Of a DNA stretch of 12,200 nt, positions 6,016 to 12,200 are shown one piece after another. Where the stretch lies: the NCBI GenBank assembly GCA_051000715.1, contig JBPCOB010000054.1:1-12200 (forward strand), in the 5' to 3' direction. Every line of letters begins with the position of its first letter. The first letter of the stretch is position 1. This DNA comes from JBPCOB01 sp051000715 (GTDB taxonomy: Bacteria > Actinomycetota > Actinomycetes > JALYNC01). The notes under the pieces were generated by a model. The model searched no databases. It was not told the DNA's origin and saw only the letters and a program-made list of their open reading frames with translations. A program made the translations under genes and the position numbers.

Positions 6016-6468
6016 TCAAGGATCCGGCCGCGCCGGCGGGCGCGGCACCCGGCACACCCGCTCGAGCCAGAGCGCCGTACCGACCAGGGCCAGCGCGGCC
6101 ACGATCCCGAGCCCGCTCGTGGCGGCGTCGACAGCCGCCGCCCGCTGTTCCAGCCGCGAACTGGTGAAGATCAGCCAACCGGTCCACAGGCCGGCGAACA
6201 AGGCACCGGCGCCCGAGCACGCCTTGGCCAGCGCGGCGTGCCGGGCCACCGCGATCGGCACGATTGGCCGGGTGCGAGGCCGGCCCTGCAGCCGGGCCCG
6301 GACCGAGGCGGCGGTGTAGCCGATGGCCATGGCCAGCAACAGCAGCGTGACGGGCGCGTAGCGCGGCAGCGGCGGGAGGCTGCCGTAGGCACGTTGAGCC
6401 AACAGCCAGCTGGCCGCGGCTGCGACGAGGAAGTAGGCGGCAAGTCCGGACAGCCGGGTGGGCCTCAT
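6016..6468 (-). CDS. DUF3180 family membrane protein
   Basis: A 150-residue protein with four hydrophobic segments, at about residues 6-30, 38-56, 79-102 and 114-138, and a short Pro/Arg-rich tail. Length, four-helix layout and position directly after folK match DUF3180, an actinobacterial membrane family of unknown function. The ATG at 6468 overlaps the folK stop (ATGA, 6465-6468), so translation is probably coupled. It is the last gene of the operon. I see no catalytic motif and do not assign a role. Confidence 0.85.
   Translation of the reverse strand: MRPTRLSGLAAYFLVAAAASWLLAQRAYGSLPPLPRYAPVTLLLLAMAIGYTAASVRARLQGRPRTRPIVPIAVARHAALAKACSGAGALFAGLWTGWLIFTSSRLEQRAAAVDAATSGLGIVAALALVGTALWLERVCRVPRPPARPDP
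6027..6046. terminator. perfect GC hairpin at the convergent end of the transporter and folate operons
   Basis: GCCGCGCC (6027-6034) pairs perfectly with GGCGCGGC (6039-6046) around a GGCG loop. It lies 33 bp after the ATPase stop (5994) and within the last codons of the DUF3180 gene on the other strand. No U tract follows. It could end the ATPase mRNA and, being symmetrical, could also fold at the 3' end of the folate operon mRNA. Confidence 0.45.
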
Positions 6469-6974
6469 GCCGGCCGGCGCAGCAGCAGGTCGTCGCGCCG
6501 GCGTACGCCGTCCTGGGGCACCGCCGCCAGCAGCACTGCGACGCCGCCGCGGCCGGGCAGGACGGCCGACGGGTCGACGTCAAGCCACGGACGAAGAACG
6601 AAGGCCCGCTCGTGCGCTCGGGGATGTGGCAGGGTCAGCCTCCCGGCGGAGCCGGCACCCGCCGCCGCCGTCACCAGGTCGAGGTCGAGGGTGCGCGGTC
6701 CCCATCGGTGCGCTCGTCCCCGACCGCGGGCTGCCTCGACCTCGTGCAGGACCGCCAGCAGCTCGGCCGGGCACAGCCGCACCGACAGCAGGGCGACGGC
6801 GTTGAGATACGCCGGCTGCGGCGGGCCACCCACCGGCTCGGTCTCGTACACCGGGGACACCGCCTCTACCGCGAGGAACTCGTGCGCTGCCAGCAGGTCC
6901 AGGCCGGCTTGTAGGTGGGCCAACCGGTCGCCGAGGTTGGAGCCGAGCGCGACCACCGCGGGGGTGCCGGTCAT
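6465..6974 (-). CDS. folK: 2-amino-4-hydroxy-6-hydroxymethyldihydropteridine diphosphokinase (HPPK)
   Basis: A 169-residue cytoplasmic enzyme that transfers pyrophosphate from ATP to 6-hydroxymethyl-7,8-dihydropterin, the step before dihydropteroate synthase. Visible motifs are ALGSNLGDR (9-17), YETEPVGGPPQPAYLNAV (43-60) for pterin binding, and RWGPRTLDLDLV (90-101), with Asp97 and Asp99 as the two magnesium ligands of the family. HPRAHERAFVLRPW follows, as expected. The length is typical. The ATG at 6974 overlaps the folB stop (ATGA, 6971-6974), and its own stop overlaps the DUF3180 start. Confidence 0.96.
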   Translation of the reverse strand: MTGTPAVVALGSNLGDRLAHLQAGLDLLAAHEFLAVEAVSPVYETEPVGGPPQPAYLNAVALLSVRLCPAELLAVLHEVEAARGRGRAHRWGPRTLDLDLVTAAAGAGSAGRLTLPHPRAHERAFVLRPWLDVDPSAVLPGRGGVAVLLAAVPQDGVRRRDDLLLRRPA

Positions 6975-7348
6975 GCCCGGCTGCGACGGACGGTCACGCT
7001 GACGTCGTCGAAGGGCAGCCCGAGCGGCGCCTGCGGCTTGTGCACGGTGACCTCGACCGCGACTACCCGGGGATCACGGAGGCAGCTGTCCGCCAGCCGC
7101 CCGGCCAGCGTCTCGATCAGGCCGACCGGTGGGCCGGCCACTATCGCGGCGAGCCGCTGGGCCAGCCCGGCGTAGTCCACGGAGTGGGTCACGGAGTCGC
7201 TGGCCGCGGCCGGTCGGGTGTCGAGCGAGAGGATCGCATCCACGACGAAGTCCTGGCCGGTCTGCCGCTCGGCTGCCAGCACACCGTGGCGACCCCGGAC
7301 CCGCAGCCCCCGCAGGGCCAGCGTGTCCGGTACTTCCTCGAAAGTCAC
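6971..7348 (-). CDS. folB: dihydroneopterin aldolase
   Basis: A 125-residue enzyme that splits 7,8-dihydroneopterin to 6-hydroxymethyl-dihydropterin and glycolaldehyde; family members form octamers. Conserved residues are all present: Glu27 in HGVLAAERQTGQ, Tyr59 in SVDYAGLA, Glu79 in GLIETLAGRLA, and Lys104 in VHKPQAPL, which correspond to the pterin-binding and catalytic residues of known DHNA structures. The GTG at 7348 overlaps the folP stop (GTGA, 7345-7348). The length is normal for the family. Confidence 0.95.
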   Translation of the reverse strand: MTFEEVPDTLALRGLRVRGRHGVLAAERQTGQDFVVDAILSLDTRPAAASDSVTHSVDYAGLAQRLAAIVAGPPVGLIETLAGRLADSCLRDPRVVAVEVTVHKPQAPLGLPFDDVSVTVRRSRA

Positions 7349-8226
7349 CGGCCGATGGCGGCGTCGCGGGCCGCCTGCAGCGCGGCCACCACGCGGACGG
7401 CATCGGCGTTCGGGCTCACGTCATGCACCCGCACGCCCCAGGCGCCGGCCTGCGCCACCAGCGCGGTCAGGGCCGTGGTGGCAGCTTCCCGGTCCTTGGC
7501 CGGGCGCGGGTTCTCCGGACCGGCGGCTAGCAGCTGGCCGAGGAAGGCCTTCCGGGAGGCGCCGACCAGCACCGGCCGGCCGATCGCAATCAGCGCCGAC
7601 AGCCCGCCGAGCAGCGCCCAGTTGTGCTCGGCTGTCTTGGCGAAGCCGATCCCCGGATCCAAGATCACCTGCTCGGCCGCAACCCCGGCCGCTAGCACGG
7701 CATCGAGCCGGGCCCGCAGCTCGGCAGCCACCTCGGCCACCACGTCGCCGTACGTCGCCCGGGACGCCATGTCCACGCTGTGTCCGCGCCAGTGCATGAC
7801 GACATAGGGCACGCCGGCCGCGGCCACCAGCCGGGGCAGTGCCTCGTCGGCCAGCCCGCCACTGACGTCGTTGACCATCGTCGCGCCGACCGCCAGCGCA
7901 GCCTCGGCGACCGCCGCTCGCAGTGTGTCCACGCTGACCGGTACGCCGGCGGCCGCAAGCGCGCCCACCACCGGGACGACGCGGCGCAGCTCCTCGGCCT
8001 CGGACACACGCTGCGCACCCGGCCGGGTGGACTCGCCGCCCACGTCGACAATGTCGGCACCCGCGCGCGCCAACGCCACGCCGTGTTCGACCGCGCGTTC
8101 GGCGGCGAACCAGGAGCCGCCGTCCGAGAACGAGTCGGGTGTCACATTGAGCACGCCGACCACCCGGCACCGGCCCATCCGGGGCATCCCCCGCACCGGC
8201 ATCGACTCCAACCGGTGAGTGATCAC
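7345..8226 (-). CDS. folP: dihydropteroate synthase
   Basis: A 293-residue TIM-barrel enzyme that condenses 6-hydroxymethyl-dihydropterin pyrophosphate with p-aminobenzoate; the family is the sulfonamide target. Motifs in order are GVLNVTPDSFSDGG (24-37), DVGGESTRPGA (61-71), VSVDT (97-101), NDVSGG (119-124), VMHWRG, LDPGIGFAKT, LVGASRKAFLG, and RVHDV at the end. The start is uncertain. GTG 8226, 9 bp after the preceding stop, gives an N-terminus slightly longer than usual; ATG 8202 (TTGGAG three bases upstream) or a later ATG would be closer to family length. The stop overlaps the folB start by GTGA. Confidence 0.95.
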   Translation of the reverse strand: MITHRLESMPVRGMPRMGRCRVVGVLNVTPDSFSDGGSWFAAERAVEHGVALARAGADIVDVGGESTRPGAQRVSEAEELRRVVPVVGALAAAGVPVSVDTLRAAVAEAALAVGATMVNDVSGGLADEALPRLVAAAGVPYVVMHWRGHSVDMASRATYGDVVAEVAAELRARLDAVLAAGVAAEQVILDPGIGFAKTAEHNWALLGGLSALIAIGRPVLVGASRKAFLGQLLAAGPENPRPAKDREAATTALTALVAQAGAWGVRVHDVSPNADAVRVVAALQAARDAAIGR

Positions 8227-8235
8227 GAGGCCACT

Positions 8236-10026
8236 CTAGGCACTGCTTGTCGTGGTCCGTGCCCGCAGCAGCTTGCGCAGCCGGTGCAGGGCGGGCGTCG
8301 GCCAGACGATGAACGCCTCGGCCGCCAGTGCCGCGACCGAGATGCGGGGCAGGTCCCGGGCGCTCGGGTAGCAGACGTACCTGGGTTCCCACACTGGCCT
8401 GAACTTGGCATTGAACCGGTAGAGCGACTCGATCTGGAACCAGCGCGAGGCGAAGAGCAGCAGAGCGCGCCAGGCCCGCAGCACCGGGCCGGCACCCAGC
8501 CGCTCGCCGCGCTCGAGCGAGGAGCGAAAGACCGCGAAGTTCAGCGACAGCCGACGTACACCAAGCTCCGGCGCGGCGCGCAGCGCAGCGACGATGAGGT
8601 ACTCGTTGATGCCGTTGTCGGCATCGCGGTCGCGGCGCATCAAGTCGAGAGACAGCCCGTCCGGGCCCCAGGGCACGAAGTGCAGGAACGCCCGCAGCAC
8701 CGGCCCGTCCGCCGTCTGCTGCATAGCCTGTACCGCGACGCAGTCGGCGTCGGCCGGGTCGCCGAAGCGACCCAGCGCCATCGAGAAGCCGCGCTCGGTC
8801 TGGGCGCCCCGCCAGGCGGCTGCCTGAGCCCGCAGGTCGGCGAGCTCGGCGGCCGGGATGTCGCCGACCCGGCGTACCTCCGCGAAGCAGCCCGCCCGCT
8901 CTACCCGGGCGACCGCTTGACGGACGCTGCGCATCGCGCGACCCGCCAGGGAGAACTCCGCAAGCTCCACGACGGCCTCGTCACCGATCTCGAGGGCGCC
9001 CAGGCCGGCGCGGGCCCAAACCGCGCCGCCGGTCTCACTGCAGCCCATGACCGCCGGTGTCCAGGCATGCCTGGCGGCCTCGGCGAGGAAGCGGTCGATG
9101 GCGCCCGGCCAGGCCTCTACGTCGCCGAGCGGGTCACCCCCGGCGAGCATCACCCCCGAGACCACCCGGTAGGCGATACAGGCCTTGGCCGACCGGGACC
9201 AGATGACGCTCTTGTCGCGACGCAACGCGAAGTAGCCCAGGGAGTCGCGGCAGCCGTGCCGCCCCAGCAGGTCCCGCATCCCTCGCTCGTCGTCCGCGCT
9301 GAGATGGGGCGCCGGGTGCGCCGGGCGTAGCGCCAGGTAGGCCGTGGTCACACCGGTGAGCGTGCCGAGAGAGAGCAAGGTGGCACCTACCAGGTCGGCG
9401 TCCAGGTCGCCTCCGAATCGCAGTGGCCCGCGTACGCCGACCAGCCCGAGCAGCACCTGGCGAAGCTGGGCGCTCAGCGGGTGCGGCCCGAGCAGCGGGC
9501 CGACACGCAGCCGCACCAGCAGCAGCCCGACCAGCACGCTGGCCACCCCGAGGGCCAGGAAGGCGCCGAGCGCGCTCCACCTGGTCCGCGGGTCGCCGAC
9601 GGCGTAAAACTCCCCGCGGTAGCGGACAAGTGCGGCCAGCATGGCCGCCGCGACCAGGGCCTCCTCGACATCGAGGCCCTTGAGGACGTGGAGGATCACA
9701 CTCGCGGTGAGCAACGCTGCCACGGCCGACCAGGCCCGCCGCTTGCGCCGGCGCAGTCCGTGCGCAAGCAACAGGAGCAGCAGGCCGGAGACCGCTGTCG
9801 CCGCGACAGCAGCATGTGTCAGCGCACCCGGCACCACTTTTGTGACCTCCCGCGCTCGGGAGAACAGCTCGGGCGTGACTGCGCTACCGACGTTGAGCAG
9901 GCCGGTCAGCGCACAGAGGTAGCCAGCGGCCGTGGGTACCCAGCGCCGGCCCGGGGTCAACCGGGGCGCCCCGGCGAGGGTTCGCTCGCCCGACCCGGCC
10001 GGAGGAGTGCGGGAGGTGGCGGTCAC
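8236..10026 (-). CDS. MprF/LysX-like membrane protein with a C-terminal DUF2156 (phosphatidylglycerol lysyltransferase-type) domain
   Basis: A 596-residue protein. The N-terminal third has about six hydrophobic segments (near 31-50, 65-90, 98-116, 120-137, 150-171 and 212-232). From about residue 240 to 565 it has a DUF2156 domain, the double-GNAT fold that moves lysine or alanine from aminoacyl-tRNA to phosphatidylglycerol. Recognisable parts are GYFALRRDKSVIWS, VSGVMLAGGDPLGD, FVPWGPDGLSLDLMRRD, NGINEYLI, LSLNFAVFRS and YRFNAKFRPVWEPRYVCYP. Unlike mycobacterial LysX, there is no lysyl-tRNA synthetase domain. GTG 10026 is chosen because it overlaps the folE stop (GTGA, 10023-10026); an extension to 10365 would be antisense-like sequence over folE. 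It sits inside the folate operon, with folP starting 9 bp after its stop. Lipid aminoacylation is a family-based inference. Confidence 0.88.
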   Translation of the reverse strand: MTATSRTPPAGSGERTLAGAPRLTPGRRWVPTAAGYLCALTGLLNVGSAVTPELFSRAREVTKVVPGALTHAAVAATAVSGLLLLLLAHGLRRRKRRAWSAVAALLTASVILHVLKGLDVEEALVAAAMLAALVRYRGEFYAVGDPRTRWSALGAFLALGVASVLVGLLLVRLRVGPLLGPHPLSAQLRQVLLGLVGVRGPLRFGGDLDADLVGATLLSLGTLTGVTTAYLALRPAHPAPHLSADDERGMRDLLGRHGCRDSLGYFALRRDKSVIWSRSAKACIAYRVVSGVMLAGGDPLGDVEAWPGAIDRFLAEAARHAWTPAVMGCSETGGAVWARAGLGALEIGDEAVVELAEFSLAGRAMRSVRQAVARVERAGCFAEVRRVGDIPAAELADLRAQAAAWRGAQTERGFSMALGRFGDPADADCVAVQAMQQTADGPVLRAFLHFVPWGPDGLSLDLMRRDRDADNGINEYLIVAALRAAPELGVRRLSLNFAVFRSSLERGERLGAGPVLRAWRALLLFASRWFQIESLYRFNAKFRPVWEPRYVCYPSARDLPRISVAALAAEAFIVWPTPALHRLRKLLRARTTTSSA

Positions 10027-10634
10027 CGTCCCAGGATGAGGCTCATCGCCTCCGCCCTGGTGGAGGCGGAGTCGCGGAACGCGCCCCGCACCGCGCTGGT
10101 CACCGTGGTCGCTCCAGGCCGGCGAACACCCCGCATCGACATGCAGAGGTGCTCGGCCTCGATCACCACGATGACACCGCGGGGCTTGAGCCCGTCGAGC
10201 AGCGCGTCCGCGATCTGGCTGGTCAGCCGCTCCTGCACTTGGGGCCGGCGAGCGAAGACGTCGACCAGCCGGGCGAGCTTGGACAGGCCGGTGATCTGCC
10301 CCTTCTCGTTCGGGATGTAGCCCACGTGGGCCACGCCGTGAAAGGGCACAAGGTGGTGCTCGCAACTGCTGAAGACCGCGATGTCCTTGACGATCACCAT
10401 CTCGTCGTGCCCCGCGTCGAACACCGTGCGGAGGACGTCGGCAGGGTCTGCGTGCAGGCCGGCGAAGGTCTCGGCGTAGGCGCGGGCGACCCGGGCCGGC
10501 GTATCACGCAACCCGTCGCGCTCGGGATCCTCGCCGATCGCCGCCAGCAGCTCGCGCACGGCCGCTTCCACCCGGGCAGAGTCGAAGCGGCGTGCGCTCG
10601 GCGACGGCGTTCCGGCCGGCGGTTCGTCGGCCAT
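10023..10634 (-). CDS. folE: GTP cyclohydrolase I
   Basis: A 203-residue enzyme that converts GTP to 7,8-dihydroneopterin triphosphate, the first step of the pathway served by the rest of the operon. The zinc site is complete: Cys91 and His94 in SSCEHHLVPFHG, and Cys164 in HLCMSMRG. GLRDTPARVARAY (41-53), YIPNEKGQITGLSKLARLVD (106-125) and FARRPQVQERLTSQIADAL (127-145) are classic. The intact Cys/His set marks the zinc-dependent type I enzyme. ATG 10634 is chosen because upstream residues are antisense to the FtsH tail and the gene then starts 13 bp after the ftsH stop. No strong Shine-Dalgarno is visible. Confidence 0.96.
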   Translation of the reverse strand: MADEPPAGTPSPSARRFDSARVEAAVRELLAAIGEDPERDGLRDTPARVARAYAETFAGLHADPADVLRTVFDAGHDEMVIVKDIAVFSSCEHHLVPFHGVAHVGYIPNEKGQITGLSKLARLVDVFARRPQVQERLTSQIADALLDGLKPRGVIVVIEAEHLCMSMRGVRRPGATTVTSAVRGAFRDSASTRAEAMSLILGR

Positions 10635-10647
10635 GCCGGCAGGACTG

Positions 10648-12200
<1,553 letters not shown>

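Noticed and set aside
7780..9330. 516-codon open frame on the + strand
   Set aside because: It is antisense to folP and the MprF-like gene, its product is rich in Arg, Gly, His and Pro with no domain, and long antisense frames are expected at this GC content.
10027..10365. N-terminal extension of the MprF-like protein to 709 residues
   Set aside because: The added part overlaps folE in another frame and is Arg/Gly/Pro-rich; the GTG overlapping the folE stop is the natural start.

Overview
The window comes from a high-GC actinobacterium. The evidence is strong G/C bias at third codon positions, frequent GTG starts, chains of GTGA/ATGA stop-start overlaps, DUF3180 next to a folate operon, and a HEGGH-type FtsH. 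I cannot name the genus. Coding density is very high: the longest gene-free stretch is 131 bp, and I see no rRNA, tRNA, CRISPR array, insertion sequence or integrase.

Region 1 (1-836, + strand): the last codons of a drug-export-type ABC ATPase, followed with a 4-bp overlap by its ABC-2 permease. Region 2 (844-2384): a compact two-gene unit on the - strand, made of a small helix-turn-helix protein and a protein with two Clp N-terminal repeats but no ATPase. It is divergent from a DUF1684 gene. The short region between them holds two matching palindromes (GTCAAC-N4-GTTGAC and GTCAAT-N4-GTTGAC). These sit on the -10 and -35 elements of a promoter that would give a leaderless mRNA for the HTH gene. 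This is the most interesting signal in the window.

Region 3 (2381-5994): a complete osmoprotectant (quaternary amine) ABC importer of the OpuB/OpuC/ProXVWZ kind. The two permeases and the lipoprotein binding protein are on the - strand. The CBS-domain ATPase is transcribed divergently, which is an unusual split. A 131-bp gap with two hairpins separates the permeases from the binding protein gene.

Region 4 (6016-12200, - strand): a tightly packed operon reading ftsH (5' end outside the window), folE, an MprF/LysX-like membrane protein, folP, folB, folK and DUF3180. folE supplies the first step from GTP, folB and folK convert dihydroneopterin to the pyrophosphorylated pterin, and folP joins it to p-aminobenzoate, so the operon covers most of dihydropteroate synthesis. 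FtsH and the two membrane proteins are passengers whose link to folate is not explained by the sequence. Gene-to-gene spacing is 13 bp or less, mostly 4-bp overlaps, which suggests one transcript with coupled translation.
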